Counted from the first letter of the stretch, positions 38,732 through 48,425 are shown. The stretch: DNA of 64,000 nt from Kineobactrum salinum (GCF_010669285.1 NZ_CP048711.1:372001-436000), one strand, 5' to 3'. Numbers and translations: made by a program. The notes: a model not told the origin generated them from the letters alone.

Positions 38732-40351
38732 TTAGCGCAGGCCCAACAGGGCATCGATGATGACGGTGCCGGTCTCGATGACCTTGGCATTGGCCTGGTA
38801 ATACTGTTGATAGCGCAGCAGGTTGGCCGCTTCCTCGTCCAGGTTGACGCCCGAGTCGGATTGCTGCACTGCCCGCAGCTGCTCACTCAAGCCCTGCTGG
38901 GCACTGCGATTCAACTGAATGATATTGGTGCGGTTGCCGACATCGCCGACCAGCCCTGCGTAACCCTGGTTCAGGGTCGCGTTCCCACCTACCAGCGCTG
39001 CGTCCTGCAGCTTCTGCAGCGCCAGCGCGTTTTCATTGTCGCCGCTGCCGGTGCCCAGTCCCGCCGCTATCTGGGCGGTTTCGGTAACTTCGACCTCCAT
39101 GGCTGCCGCCACCACCCGGGTAGGCTGGACTTCAAAGCGATCGCCGTCCACCAGGCCGCCCGGGGTAGCGATTGTCGCCAATACCCCTCCAAAACTGAGC
39201 TGGTCGCTGGCGTCCAGTGTGGCGGTAGTGGTGTCGCCTCCAGGCCGGGTTGTGATCTGGAACTGGCCCGTGGCCGCATCGAGTACCCGCAATTCATAGT
39301 CGCGGCCGGTGAGCTGGGCAATGTCGTCGAATTCGGCACTGATGGTAGCGGTACCGGCGTTGGTCTCATTAGTAAATGCGCGCGGCGCGCCGATGCTGAA
39401 GAAGTCCGCGCCCGGATCGCCATTGAGGTCGATACCGAGCTGGTGCTGCGCATTGAATCCCGCCACCAGCGACACGGCCAGCTGACCGACCTGATTCTGG
39501 GTCTTGTCCAGGGTTTCACTGCGGAAACTGAGCAAGCCTCCCAATGCCCCGCCCTTGAATACCGAGTCTTTCATTTCCACCAGGTTGCCGGCTGAATCCT
39601 GATAACCTATTACAGTGCGGGTGGGATCGGCAGCGGCGCTGACCGCCTCCAGACCGAAGCTGCGGGTGCCCGCCACCAGCGGCTGGCCATTGCCGATGGA
39701 CAGGTTGTAGGTACCGCTTTCCTGCACCGTTAGCCGCACATCGACGCGCTCGTTCAGCTCGGCCACCAGGTGATCGCGCTGGTTGAGCAGACTGTTGGGG
39801 GCGTCGCCGGTTCTGGCCTTGGCCAACGCGATCTCGCGGTTCAGGTTGGCGATCTGGTCCGCGGTGTTGTTGATCTGGGTAATCTCGTCGCTGATCTGGC
39901 CGTCGATACCGCGCTGCATGTCCTGCAGATAGCTGTCAAAGGAGCGGAACTGCGCGCTTAGCGCCTCGGCGGCACCGATCACGCCCTGACGGGCGGCGGG
40001 GTCCGAGGGAGTGCTCACTAGATCCTCCAGCGAGGAAAAGAAATTCTGCAACAAGGCGGACAGACCCGCATCGCCATCGGCCAGCAGATTGTCGATCTGG
40101 CTGACCTGCGTTTCGTAGGCCTGCAGCGAGCTGGTCTTGGTGTTCGCCGCGTTCAGCTGCTCGGCAATATACTGATTGAACTGGCGCTGGATATCCTCGA
40201 CCTTGACGCCATTGCCGACCTGGCTCTCGCCCAGGATGGTGATCTCCCGGTTGTAGCCGGGCGTGTACACATTGGAGATATTGTTGCTGGTGGTACTGAG
40301 CGCGTTCTGGGCCGCATTCAAACCGCTGAGACCGATGGAAAAAATACTCAT
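38732..40351 (-). CDS. flgK: Hook-associated protein FlgK
   Basis: FlgK is the first hook-filament junction protein. 539 aa. Typical N-terminus MSIFSIGLSGLNAAQNALST with SNNISNVYTPGYNRE, and C-terminus VNLDEEAANLLRYQQYYQAN then VIIDALLGLR. Long variable central region. A strong sigma28 promoter lies 27 bp before the ATG. It is the first gene of the flgKL pair, as in enterics. Confidence 0.96.
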   Translation of the reverse strand: MSIFSIGLSGLNAAQNALSTTSNNISNVYTPGYNREITILGESQVGNGVKVEDIQRQFNQYIAEQLNAANTKTSSLQAYETQVSQIDNLLADGDAGLSALLQNFFSSLEDLVSTPSDPAARQGVIGAAEALSAQFRSFDSYLQDMQRGIDGQISDEITQINNTADQIANLNREIALAKARTGDAPNSLLNQRDHLVAELNERVDVRLTVQESGTYNLSIGNGQPLVAGTRSFGLEAVSAAADPTRTVIGYQDSAGNLVEMKDSVFKGGALGGLLSFRSETLDKTQNQVGQLAVSLVAGFNAQHQLGIDLNGDPGADFFSIGAPRAFTNETNAGTATISAEFDDIAQLTGRDYELRVLDAATGQFQITTRPGGDTTTATLDASDQLSFGGVLATIATPGGLVDGDRFEVQPTRVVAAAMEVEVTETAQIAAGLGTGSGDNENALALQKLQDAALVGGNATLNQGYAGLVGDVGNRTNIIQLNRSAQQGLSEQLRAVQQSDSGVNLDEEAANLLRYQQYYQANAKVIETGTVIIDALLGLR

Positions 40352-40377
40352 GATAACTTTCCTCAAGACTGCTGGGA

Positions 40378-40404
40378 CTATCGGCCATCAGCGCAGATTC
40401 TTTA
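40378..40404 (-). promoter_or_regulatory. Sigma28 promoter of flgKL
   Basis: Minus strand TAAAGAAT, 11 bp, GCCGATAG, in the 80-bp flgJ-flgK gap. flgKL also has a FliA promoter in Escherichia coli/Salmonella. Confidence 0.87.
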
Positions 40405-40431
40405 GCGGGTTGCCCCGTTCCGGGAGCCTGT

Positions 40432-40767
40432 TCAGCTCCCCGCCTGGTCGGTGGGCACGGCGGGACTGTCGCTGCTCAGTTGCCGGATCAACTGGTCTGC
40501 CAGCCCCAGTCCGCGGCCGGCCATATGCTGGGACATCTGCTGATCAAACAGTGACTCATAGAAGCGGGTTTGCTGACTGTCCAGCAAGCCGGAACGGGGC
40601 GAGGCCTCGCGCATCGCCACCATCAGCTTGTTCAGGAACAGCGCCTCGAACTGGTTGGCCGCCTGTTTCAGGCCCTCGCCGGGGTCACTGCGATTGGTCT
40701 GTTTCAGACGCTCCAGGCCGCCCACGTCCAGCGCGAAACTGCCCGCCATATTGACGCTGTCACTCAT
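40432..40767 (-). CDS. flgJ: FlgJ rod-binding domain protein, no muramidase domain
   Basis: A 111-aa protein containing only the N-terminal rod-scaffold domain of FlgJ: LKQAANQFEALFLNKLMVAMREA and FYESLFDQQMSQHMA. The C-terminal glucosaminidase domain of enteric FlgJ (about 200 further residues) is absent, and the 80-bp gap to flgK leaves no room for it. A separate hydrolase must open the peptidoglycan, or FlgJ acts only as a scaffold. Its start overlaps the flgI stop. Confidence 0.9.
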   Translation of the reverse strand: MSDSVNMAGSFALDVGGLERLKQTNRSDPGEGLKQAANQFEALFLNKLMVAMREASPRSGLLDSQQTRFYESLFDQQMSQHMAGRGLGLADQLIRQLSSDSPAVPTDQAGS

Positions 40768-41870
40768 CAGATAATCTCCAGTTCAGCCCGCAGCGAGCCG
40801 GCGGCCTTCAGGGCCTCCAGAATCGACATCAGGTCCTGGGCATTGGTACCCAGTGCATTGAGCGCGTCCACCACTTCCATCAGGTCCGCGCCTTCCACCA
40901 TCCGCAGGGTGCCGGGCTGTTGCTGGATATCGATGTCACTGTCGGGTACTACCACTGTCTCACCCTCGCCGAAGGGGGCCGGCTGGCTGACGCCAAACGC
41001 CGTATCGATCACAATGGACAGGTTGCCGTGGGACACCGCAGCCGCCCGCAGCGATACCCGGCGGTTCAGCACCACCGAGCCGGTGCGGGAATTGATCACC
41101 ACCCGTGCCGGCGAATCCATGGGGTTGACGTCGAGGCTTTCCACCCGCGCCATGAAAGCCACCCGCTGGTTCGGGTCGCCGGGGCCAGCCAGCTGGATGA
41201 CCCGGCTGTCCAGCGCGCTGGCGACAGCGTAGCCAAACTCATCATTGATCGCCCGCACTACCCGCTGGGCAGTACCGAAATCCGCTTCCCGCAGTTGCAG
41301 TTCAAGACTGCCGCCGTTGGCCCCCAGCATGGACGGCACTGCCCGCTCCACCGTCGCGCCCGCGCTGATACGGCCCGACGCCTGCTGGTTGATCTGGACG
41401 CTGCTGCCGCCCGCCTCGGCCCCCGCGCCCCCCACCAGCAGGTTACCCTGGGCCAAGGCATAGGTGGCGCCGTCGGCACCTTTCAGGGGCGCCATCAACA
41501 GGGTTCCGCCACGCAGGCTGCGGGCGTTGCCGATGGAGGAGACCACGACATCAATCTGTTGGCCCGGCCGTACGAAGGGCGGCAAGCGGGCCGTTACCAT
41601 CACCGCGGCGACGTTGCGCAACTGCATGTTGGTACCTGGCGGAATGGTAATGCCCAGCTGGGAAAACATGTTGACCAGGCTCTGGGTGGTAAACGGGGTC
41701 TGGGTGGTCTGGTCGCCGGTGCCATCGAGCCCCACCACCAGGCCATAGCCCACCAGCGCATTGCCGCGTACGCCGGCAAAATCCGCCAGCTCTCGCAGTT
41801 GTTCGCCGCGGGCGGGTGCATTTGCCACCAGTATCAACAGGCCAATCATCAGGCATCGTGCCCAGCGCAT
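40767..41870 (-). CDS. flgI: Flagellar P-ring protein FlgI
   Basis: FlgI forms the periplasmic P ring (bushing). 367 aa with a signal peptide ([22 protein letters not shown]). Family sequences: [35 protein letters not shown] and [21 protein letters not shown]. The ATG at 41870 is preferred over the one at 41888 because AGGGAGA is 7 nt upstream and the signal peptide then begins correctly. Confidence 0.96.
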   Translation of the reverse strand: MRWARCLMIGLLILVANAPARGEQLRELADFAGVRGNALVGYGLVVGLDGTGDQTTQTPFTTQSLVNMFSQLGITIPPGTNMQLRNVAAVMVTARLPPFVRPGQQIDVVVSSIGNARSLRGGTLLMAPLKGADGATYALAQGNLLVGGAGAEAGGSSVQINQQASGRISAGATVERAVPSMLGANGGSLELQLREADFGTAQRVVRAINDEFGYAVASALDSRVIQLAGPGDPNQRVAFMARVESLDVNPMDSPARVVINSRTGSVVLNRRVSLRAAAVSHGNLSIVIDTAFGVSQPAPFGEGETVVVPDSDIDIQQQPGTLRMVEGADLMEVVDALNALGTNAQDLMSILEALKAAGSLRAELEII

Positions 41871-41887
41871 GGTATTCTCCCTGGCCA

Positions 41888-42571
41888 TCAGAACGGCGAG
41901 ACGTTGAGGAAGAAGCGCTGCAGCCAGCCCATGTTCTGCGCTTCATTGATGTAGCCGTCGCCGACGTATTCGATACGGGCGTCGGCCACCTGGGTCGACA
42001 ACACGGTGTTGGCAGCAGTCACCGTATAGGGATCCACCATGCCGGAGAAGCGGATAAATTCCGTCCCCTGATTGATCGCAATCTGCTTTTCACCGCGCAC
42101 CTGCAGGTTGCCGTTGGGGATGACGTTCACCACTGTTACCGTCAAGGTACCGGTGAAGGTGTTGTTGGCGCTGGCGCCGCCGCCGCCCAGGAACTGGTTG
42201 TCGCCGGTGATATCGAAACCGTAATCGAGCAGGTCCTCCAAGCCCTTGGGCACGCCATCGGGTGTCAGCGAGCCGCTGCCGGTGCGGTTGGCATTGCTCT
42301 GTGAGTTCTTGCTGGCACTGACCTGCTCATTCATCACGATCGTGATCACATCGCCCGCAGCGCGCGGGCGGCGGTCCTCGAACAGGGGCCGATAGCCCGC
42401 CTGGACCTGGAATATCGAGCCATTGGCGGGCCGCGCGACCGGGTCCGGCAGCGCTATTGGCGCTGGCGCCGGCACCACCGAGGTGCGCGGCAGCTGGCCA
42501 CAGGCACTCACCAGCAGCAGAGTGATCAGTACCAGCAGGCGCAAACTACCCTTACAGTGTAGAAAATTCAC
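41888..42571 (-). CDS. flgH: Flagellar L-ring lipoprotein FlgH
   Basis: FlgH forms the outer-membrane L ring. 227 aa; a lipobox LLVSAC-G marks the cleaved lipoprotein signal. Core features: [23 protein letters not shown] in part, and the end [20 protein letters not shown]. It lies 19 bp after flgG. Confidence 0.95.
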   Translation of the reverse strand: MNFLHCKGSLRLLVLITLLLVSACGQLPRTSVVPAPAPIALPDPVARPANGSIFQVQAGYRPLFEDRRPRAAGDVITIVMNEQVSASKNSQSNANRTGSGSLTPDGVPKGLEDLLDYGFDITGDNQFLGGGGASANNTFTGTLTVTVVNVIPNGNLQVRGEKQIAINQGTEFIRFSGMVDPYTVTAANTVLSTQVADARIEYVGDGYINEAQNMGWLQRFFLNVSPF

Positions 42572-42590
42572 GAGCGGGGACTCCCGATTG

Positions 42591-43373
42591 TCAGAGCTGG
42601 CTCAGACGCGACAACATCTCGTCGGAGGTCTGCACCGCCTTGCTGTTGATCTCGTAGGCGCGCTGGGTCTGGATCATGTTGACCATCTCCTCGACGACAT
42701 TCACGTTCGAGGTCTCAACGTAGGCCTGGTAAAGAATACCGGCGCCATTCAGGCCCGGCAGGCTCTCGGTGCGGATACCGGAGGCATCGGTTTCCAGATA
42801 CAGGTTCTCACCGATACTCTCCAGCCCGGCCGGATTGACAAAGGTCGACAGCGACATCTGCCCGACCTCGTTGGTCTGGGTGGTGCCGGGTTCCGTCACC
42901 GAGACGATGCCGTCCCGGCCGATGGTGATCGACAGCGCATTGTCGGGAATGACCACGGCCGGCTCCAGCGGATAGCCGCTGGAAGTCACCATCTGCCCGT
43001 TCTGGTCGAGCTGGAAGCTGCCATCACGGGTAAAGGCAGTGCTGCCATCGGGCATCAGGACCTGGAAAAAACCGTTGCCATTGATGGCCAGGTCGCGGGA
43101 ATTGCCGGTGTTTTCCAGACCGCCCTGGCTGTGCAGGCGCTCGGTGGCGACCGGACGTACGCCGGTCCCCACCTGCAGACCGGAGGGCAGTGTGTTCTGG
43201 ATATCGTTGCGGGCACCGGGCTGGCGCAGGTTCTGGTACAGCAGATCCTCAAACACGGCTCGCGACTTCTTGAAGCCGTTGGTGCTGACGTTCGCCAGGT
43301 TGTTGGAGATGACGTCCATCTTGACCTGCTGGGATTCGAGACCCGTCTTCGCAGTCCACAGGGATTTGATCAC
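42591..43373 (-). CDS. flgG: Distal rod protein FlgG
   Basis: FlgG, 260 aa, builds the distal rod. Landmarks: [56 protein letters not shown] and the C-terminal [20 protein letters not shown]. Reading is continuous and the length is normal. Confidence 0.96.
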   Translation of the reverse strand: MIKSLWTAKTGLESQQVKMDVISNNLANVSTNGFKKSRAVFEDLLYQNLRQPGARNDIQNTLPSGLQVGTGVRPVATERLHSQGGLENTGNSRDLAINGNGFFQVLMPDGSTAFTRDGSFQLDQNGQMVTSSGYPLEPAVVIPDNALSITIGRDGIVSVTEPGTTQTNEVGQMSLSTFVNPAGLESIGENLYLETDASGIRTESLPGLNGAGILYQAYVETSNVNVVEEMVNMIQTQRAYEINSKAVQTSDEMLSRLSQL

Positions 43374-43393
43374 GGTATCCTACCTCTCGGCTA

Positions 43394-44152
43394 TCAGCTT
43401 TGCAGGGACAACAGACTGTTGCCCTGCTGTGCATTGGTGTTGGCGTCGTCGATCACTTTCATTTGCATTTCGTAGCGACGCGCACTGTTAATCATGGCAA
43501 CCATGGATTCGACCGCGCTGACATTGGAGCCCTCCAGCGCGCCGGACATCAGCCTGGCATTTTCATCTGCGGGCAGATCAGGCACTTCCCCCTCGGCATT
43601 GGGCAGCGCGCGGAACAGTCCGTCGATGCCACGCAGCAGGCCGTTTTCCACCGGTGTGACGAGCTTCAGACGGCCCACTTCGACGATCGCATCGGGATCC
43701 TCGCCGGCGCCGATCGCACTGATGGTGCCATCGGCGCCCAGTGACAGAGCGGAGCCCAGCGGCACCACCAGCGGGCCGCCGTCACCAATGACCGGCTTGC
43801 CGGCGCTGGTAATCATGCCGTTCCCGTCCACCTGCAGATCGCCGCGGCGGGTATAGGCCTCGCTGCCATCATCCGCCTGCACCGCCAGCCAGGCGCCATC
43901 CTGCAGGGCGACGTCCAGGTCGCGGCCGGTGGCGTTGACAGGACCGGCACTGAAATCAGAACCGGGGGTACTGGCCGCCACCGAAACCCGGGTCGGCAGC
44001 AGACCGTCGCCCTGCACCGGCACCGAGCGCATCGCGTTCAGCTGGGCCCGGAAACCGGAGGTGCTGACGTTGGCGAGGTTGTTGCTGACCACCGCCTGCT
44101 GATCAAAACTCTGCTTGGCGCCACTCATGGCTGTATAGAGAATGCGATCCAT
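43394..44152 (-). CDS. flgF: Proximal rod protein FlgF
   Basis: FlgF, 252 aa. N-terminus MDRILYTAMSGAKQSFDQQA with [19 protein letters not shown]-terminus GSNVSAVESMVAMINSARRYE. It stands between flgE and flgG as expected and is a member of the rod/hook family sharing the SxNxAN-type motif. Confidence 0.95.
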   Translation of the reverse strand: MDRILYTAMSGAKQSFDQQAVVSNNLANVSTSGFRAQLNAMRSVPVQGDGLLPTRVSVAASTPGSDFSAGPVNATGRDLDVALQDGAWLAVQADDGSEAYTRRGDLQVDGNGMITSAGKPVIGDGGPLVVPLGSALSLGADGTISAIGAGEDPDAIVEVGRLKLVTPVENGLLRGIDGLFRALPNAEGEVPDLPADENARLMSGALEGSNVSAVESMVAMINSARRYEMQMKVIDDANTNAQQGNSLLSLQS

Positions 44153-44165
44153 GATTCAGGCCCTG

Positions 44166-45355
44166 TTAGCGCAGGTTCACTGCGTTTTGCAGGACTTCGT
44201 CCTGGACCTTGATGGTCTGGGTGTTGGCCTGATAGGTGCGCTGGGCGATGATCAGGTCCACCAGCTCCCGGGTCAGGTCGACATTGGATGACTCCAGTGC
44301 ACCGGCCTCGATATCGCCGAACAGGCCGGTACCGGCAAGGCCCACCAGAGCCTGGCCGGAGGCTCCCGTTTCCGCCCAGACGTTGTCACCCGCTGCCCGC
44401 AGTCCTTCAGGATTGCGGAAGTTGGCCAGTACGATGGTCCCCAGCACCTGGGACTGTTCGTTGGAATAGTTGCCCATCAGCTCGCCCGCTTCGTTGATGG
44501 TCACGCCCACCAGGCTACCGGCGGAGAAGCCATCCTGGTCGAGTGCATCCAGCGAAAAGTCATTGCCAAACTGGGTGGTGCCGTCAAAGTCGATCGGGAA
44601 GGTCAGTGGATCGACGCCCCCGGGAGAGCAAAGGCGTAATTGGGGAAGGTGCTGGCGCCATCGTCCAGGGTACCGTTGGTATTGAATACCAGTTCACCCA
44701 CATTGACCGTGTCGTCGGCCCCGTCCACTGCCACCCGGGTTTCCCAGGTGTTGTCGGCGGTCTTGGTGAAGTAGAGCGTCATCGTGTGCTGGATGCCCTG
44801 CGAGTCAAACGCGGTACCGGTGTTGGCGTAGGTATAGGTGTCGCCGTCGGCGGGGTCAAAGGGCACCACGCCGCGGTCAATGGTGTCCGAGCGGCCGTCC
44901 AGGTTGAGCGAAGCATCAACAGCGGTGGTCGGGACGGCGGCCAGGCCACCAGCCGGAACCTGCAGTTCGACGGGAGCACCGCCGGCACCGACGCCGGCAG
45001 GGAAGCCGGTCAGCCGAGCGCCCTGGGCGTTTTCCAGATAGCCCTCACGGGTCATCGTGAGCTGGCCATTGCGCGAATATACCGCTTCATCGTTCTGCGA
45101 AAAACGCAGAAACCCGGTGCCGCTGATCGCCAGGTCCAGGTTGCGGTTGGTGGTTTCGAGGGTGCCGTTGCTGAAGTCCTGCAGGATGGCTGATACCCGG
45201 GTACCCAGGCCCGCGCCAGCGCCGGCATACACATCGGCAAACTGCACACCCGCACCCTTGAAGCCCACTGTCTGCGAGTTGGCGATATTGTTGCCCACCA
45301 CGTCAAGGTTGGTGGCCGCAGCCTTGAGACCGCTAAGTGCCTGTGAAAAACCCAT
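44166..45355 (-). CDS. flgE: Hook protein FlgE (one frameshift)
   Basis: FlgE is the hook subunit. N-terminal part MGFSQALSGLKAAATNLDVV, NNIANSQTVGFKGAGVQF; C-terminal part SNVDLTRELVDLIIAQRTYQ and VQDEVLQNAVNLR. The halves are in different frames: at the C run near 44616-44620 a base seems missing, so ALPG should continue GVDPLTFPIDFDGTTQFGND. Restored length is about 396 aa, normal for FlgE. It is essential for the hook, so true loss would abolish motility. Confidence 0.93.
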
Positions 45356-45423
45356 ATTCCATCTCCTTGCTTGTACTAGCGTATGTTGGATCCGATCCCC
45401 GGATCAGGGGAAATGCATGAATC

Positions 45424-46104
45424 TCAGAGAATCTTGCGAATCTCGTCCAGTGCCACCTGGCCGGAAATGCCACCCAGGTCCAGCCGGGGACCATCGTCGC
45501 CGGTACTGATACCACTCACCAGCGCATAGTTGAGTACCGTACTGGCTACCCGGTCGCCCTCGGCAGTCGCCTCGACGCTGACCCGGTAGGCTCCCTCAGG
45601 AGCCAGGCTGCCATCGGTCATGGTGCCGTCCCAGGTCAGTGACTCGACTCCGGCGTCCATCGGGAAGGGCTCAAACCTGCGCACCACCTCACCGCCACCG
45701 CTATAGATAGTCACGGTCACGGCGTCGGCTGGCCGTGCCAGCTCAATCCCGATCGGGGTGGTGCTGCCCTCTTCACCGGCCAGTACACGATCACCCGGTA
45801 CCAACACGCCCTTGCCGATCAGGCCGGCGGCCTGCAGTGTCTGGCCCGCATCGATCTGGTCGTTGATCCCGGCCAGCGTAGTATTGAGCTCGGCGATGCC
45901 ACTGACCGTATTGATCTGTGCGATCTGGGAGGTCATCTCCGCATTTTCCATCGGGTTCATCGGATCCTGGTGCTTGAGCTGGGCCACCAGCAGGGTCATG
46001 AAACTTTCCTGCAACTCCGCCGCCTTGGCAGCCCCGCCCGCTGCGCCGGTGGTGGTGTTGAGCGAGTTCAGGACATTCGAATCAATGCTGCTTGTCGCCG
46101 GCAT
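45424..46104 (-). CDS. flgD: Hook capping protein FlgD
   Basis: FlgD is the hook cap scaffold. 226 aa with the conserved FLTLLVAQL-type segment (FMTLLVAQLKHQDPMNPMEN) and the hook-assembly domain (VESLTWDGTMTDGSLAPEGAY is the FLN-like part). The N-terminal disordered export region is [16 protein letters not shown]. Its start overlaps the flgC stop. Confidence 0.95.
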   Translation of the reverse strand: MPATSSIDSNVLNSLNTTTGAAGGAAKAAELQESFMTLLVAQLKHQDPMNPMENAEMTSQIAQINTVSGIAELNTTLAGINDQIDAGQTLQAAGLIGKGVLVPGDRVLAGEEGSTTPIGIELARPADAVTVTIYSGGGEVVRRFEPFPMDAGVESLTWDGTMTDGSLAPEGAYRVSVEATAEGDRVASTVLNYALVSGISTGDDGPRLDLGGISGQVALDEIRKIL

Positions 46105-46511
46105 CAGCTTTCTCCCAGAGTCAGTGTTTTCAGCATCAGCTGCTTGCTGGTATTGAGTACTTCGACATTGGCCTGATAGGACTTGGAGGCCGAGATCATG
46201 TTGATCATTTCATGTACCGGCTCGACATTGGGCATGGTCACGTAGCCGGCCTCGTCCGCCAGCGGATCGCCCGGACGGTATTCCTGACGCATCGGCGCGT
46301 TGTCCTCGATGACTCCGCTGACCCGCACACCGCCGATACCGGTGTTGTTCCTGTCCACCGTTTCAAACATGACCTGCCTGGCCCGGTAGGGTTCGCCGTC
46401 GGGACCGGCGACGCTGTCCGCATTGGCCAGGTTGCTGGCCGAGACATTCATGCGCTGTGCCTGGGCGGTCAGCGCGGATCCGGAAATATCAAAAATATTG
46501 AACATCGACAT
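46104..46511 (-). CDS. flgC: Proximal rod protein FlgC
   Basis: FlgC, 135 aa. [35 protein letters not shown] and the C-terminal [20 protein letters not shown] match the family. It is downstream of flgB with a 32-bp gap and overlaps flgD by one base. Confidence 0.96.
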   Translation of the reverse strand: MSMFNIFDISGSALTAQAQRMNVSASNLANADSVAGPDGEPYRARQVMFETVDRNNTGIGGVRVSGVIEDNAPMRQEYRPGDPLADEAGYVTMPNVEPVHEMINMISASKSYQANVEVLNTSKQLMLKTLTLGES

Positions 46512-46543
46512 ACTGCGTTCCTTCGGTTACTCGCCCATCCCGC

Positions 46544-46957
46544 TTATTCAGACTGCATGGCAGACTTGAGCCCCTGGATCCGGCTCTTGGCCATGGACAA
46601 TGCCGCCTGATAGCGTACGCTGTTGTCGGCAAAGGCCACCCGCTCGCGATCCATGTCGACGGTATTGCCATCCAGGCTTGGCTGGTCCGGCACCCGGTAC
46701 AGCAGATTCTGCGCGCCGGACGACTGCAGCCCGCCCTCGATATGGCGGGCAGAGGTCGTGCTCAGCGCCAGTCCACGATTGCCATTGCCGTCAGGTCCCG
46801 CGGCCCGCGCCAGCTCTTCGGCGAAGTGGAAGTCCCGCGCCTTGTAGTTGGGCGTATCGGCATTGGCGATATTGGTGGCCAGGACCTGTTGCCGTTGGTG
46901 CCGCAGGCCCAGTGCCTGCTGATAGAAGTCCAGGGACCCGGCGATTTTGTCGATCAT
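46544..46957 (-). CDS. flgB: Proximal rod protein FlgB
   Basis: FlgB, 137 aa. Conserved VLATNIANADTPNYKARDFHF-type region and C-terminal YQAALSMAKSRIQGLKSAM. It is the first gene of the flgBCDEFGHIJ operon, divergent from flgA. The start may be the ATG at 46957 or at 46963 (MHMIDK); GGAG lies upstream of both. Confidence 0.94.
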   Translation of the reverse strand: MIDKIAGSLDFYQQALGLRHQRQQVLATNIANADTPNYKARDFHFAEELARAAGPDGNGNRGLALSTTSARHIEGGLQSSGAQNLLYRVPDQPSLDGNTVDMDRERVAFADNSVRYQAALSMAKSRIQGLKSAMQSE

Positions 46958-47130
46958 GTGCATTGACTCCGAATTGCCAGCGCTTTGCAGCAGAATCAAG
47001 AGTAAAGCCGATGCCGTCATCTCAAAATCGCAAACAGACCCGTATTTGTTGTCTATTTCTCTTTTTCGTCGGGCAGCACCAGGCCCTACACTAGCCGGCA
47101 GGTTCACAATTCCGGTATCTGCCCAGGTCC

Positions 47131-47859
47131 ATGAAATATTTCGCCCACATCGTCCGGCCCGCCGCGACCCGTCTGCGCCCCATCTGGCTACTACTGATGC
47201 TGCTGGCTTGCAGTGTGCCGGCCATTGCGGGGCAACAGCAGGAAATGGCGGAACAGCGGCAGGTAATGGATGCCGTACACCACTTCCTGCGGCAGCACAC
47301 CCGGTCGCTGGGAGAACAGGTAGAGATCGAGGTCGTCCCGCCGCGGGTCAACTTTCCCGCCTGCCCGAACCCCCAGCCCTTCCTGCCCGGGCGTGAGCAG
47401 GCCCGCTGGGGCCGCCTGTCGGTAGGTGTGCGCTGTGGCGACGATGAGCGGCTGCGCTACCTGCAGGCACAGGTCAGTGTCATCAGTCGCTATTGGGTCA
47501 CCTCCCGCGCGCTGGACAAGGACACACCGCTGGATGCCTCGGTGCTTACCCAGCAGACTGGCGACCTGGGACGCCTGCCCCGGCAGGTGATCCGCAATCT
47601 GGACGATATCGAGGGCACGGTAACGCGCAGACCACTGGCAGCTGGCACGGTACTGCAGCAGGCGCTGCTGCGGGTGCCTCCGCTGGTTGAGAGGCGCCAG
47701 GCGGTAACCGTGGAAGCTGCCGGCAGCGGCTTCCGCATCTCCCGTCAGGGACGTGCCATGGACGCCGGCGCCAGGGGTGACAGGATCCGCATCCGGCTGC
47801 CCAACCGCGAGGTTCTGCAGGCAGCGGTTATCGGTCCGGGGCGGGTTGCTGTAAACTAG
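47131..47859 (+). CDS. flgA: P-ring assembly chaperone FlgA
   Basis: FlgA is the periplasmic chaperone for FlgI. 242 aa with a signal peptide (PIWLLLMLLACSVPAIAG). The C-terminal SAF-like domain has VTSRALDKDTPLDASVLTQQ, RPLAAGTVLQQALLR, and GDRIRIRLPNREVLQAAVI. It is divergent from flgB; the 173-bp gap between them is A/T-rich near 47020-47070 and presumably carries FlhDC-dependent promoters that I cannot place. Confidence 0.94.
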   Translation: MKYFAHIVRPAATRLRPIWLLLMLLACSVPAIAGQQQEMAEQRQVMDAVHHFLRQHTRSLGEQVEIEVVPPRVNFPACPNPQPFLPGREQARWGRLSVGVRCGDDERLRYLQAQVSVISRYWVTSRALDKDTPLDASVLTQQTGDLGRLPRQVIRNLDDIEGTVTRRPLAAGTVLQQALLRVPPLVERRQAVTVEAAGSGFRISRQGRAMDAGARGDRIRIRLPNREVLQAAVIGPGRVAVN

Positions 47860-47892
47860 TATTGGGTACTCGCTGTAAACAGGCCCTGAAGT

Positions 47893-48078
47893 GAATGGCA
47901 CTTACTTGAGGGTTTCGGGACTTCGTAGCCCGGTCGACATCCTGGGAGGGTGCTTTCGAGACACGCCGTGAACCCTTCCGTGGGGGCTCGGATGCGACAT
48001 CCATGTCGCATACGGTCTCGAAAGCACCCTCCCAGGACGCCGACCTTCTACCGGAGCGAGCTAAACTAAGTGCCATTC
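47893..48078. repeat. Structured hairpin repeat, copy B, with outer inverted repeats
   Basis: Nested palindrome between flgA and flgM. The outer arms GAATGGCACTTA (47893-47904) and its complement (48067-48078) enclose a GGTCG/CGACC pair and perfect 23-bp inner arms (47940-47962 and 48015-48037). The 52-nt core is in reverse orientation to copy A. Its internal stem is ATGCGACA/TGTCGCAT where copy A has ATGCAGCA/TGCTGCAT, with the same flanking CGTATGC and TTCACGGCGT. Confidence 0.88.
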
Positions 48079-48082
48079 GCCC

Positions 48083-48109
48083 TAAAGTGATGAGCTACAG
48101 TGCCGATAT
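48083..48109 (+). promoter_or_regulatory. Sigma28 promoter of flgMN
   Basis: TAAAGTGA, 11 bp, GCCGATAT, 25 bp before the flgM ATG and directly after the repeat. flgM is also transcribed by FliA in enterics, closing the feedback loop. Confidence 0.87.
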
Positions 48110-48134
48110 AGAGGCTATATGATATCTACCGGAG

Positions 48135-48425
48135 ATGATCACATTGAAAATTAACGGCTATTCCTCTCCCACGCAGGCCGGCCAGGCCGCCCCGGGCAGG
48201 AACGAAGGCAAAACCGCCGCAGCGCCCAGCAGTGCAGCTGCTTCCCCTGCCGCGGTGACGCACCTGAGCTCTTCCACCGGAGACACCAGCAGGGACGTCG
48301 ACACTGCGCGGGTCGCGGAAATTCGCCAGGCAATTGCAGAGGGCCGCCTGGAATTTCGTGCCGACCTGATCGCGGACAAGCTGATCGCCAGCGTCCAGGA
48401 CCTGCTGGACCAGGATCAACAGTGA
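48135..48425 (+). CDS. flgM: Anti-sigma28 factor FlgM
   Basis: FlgM holds FliA until the hook is complete and FlgM is exported. 96 aa: flexible Ala/Ser-rich N-terminal half and the conserved C-terminal sigma-binding helices (RVAEIRQAIAEGRLEFRADL, IADKLIASVQDLL). The ATG abuts GGAG with no spacing; a TTG three codons later has better spacing, so the exact start is open. It overlaps flgN. Confidence 0.93.
   Translation: MITLKINGYSSPTQAGQAAPGRNEGKTAAAPSSAAASPAAVTHLSSSTGDTSRDVDTARVAEIRQAIAEGRLEFRADLIADKLIASVQDLLDQDQQ

Noticed and set aside
39000-41954. Long antisense frames across flgK, flgI and other GC-rich genes
   Set aside because: They are opposite strongly supported genes, have no ribosome sites and biased composition (His/Arg/Gly), typical of shadow frames in GC-rich DNA.
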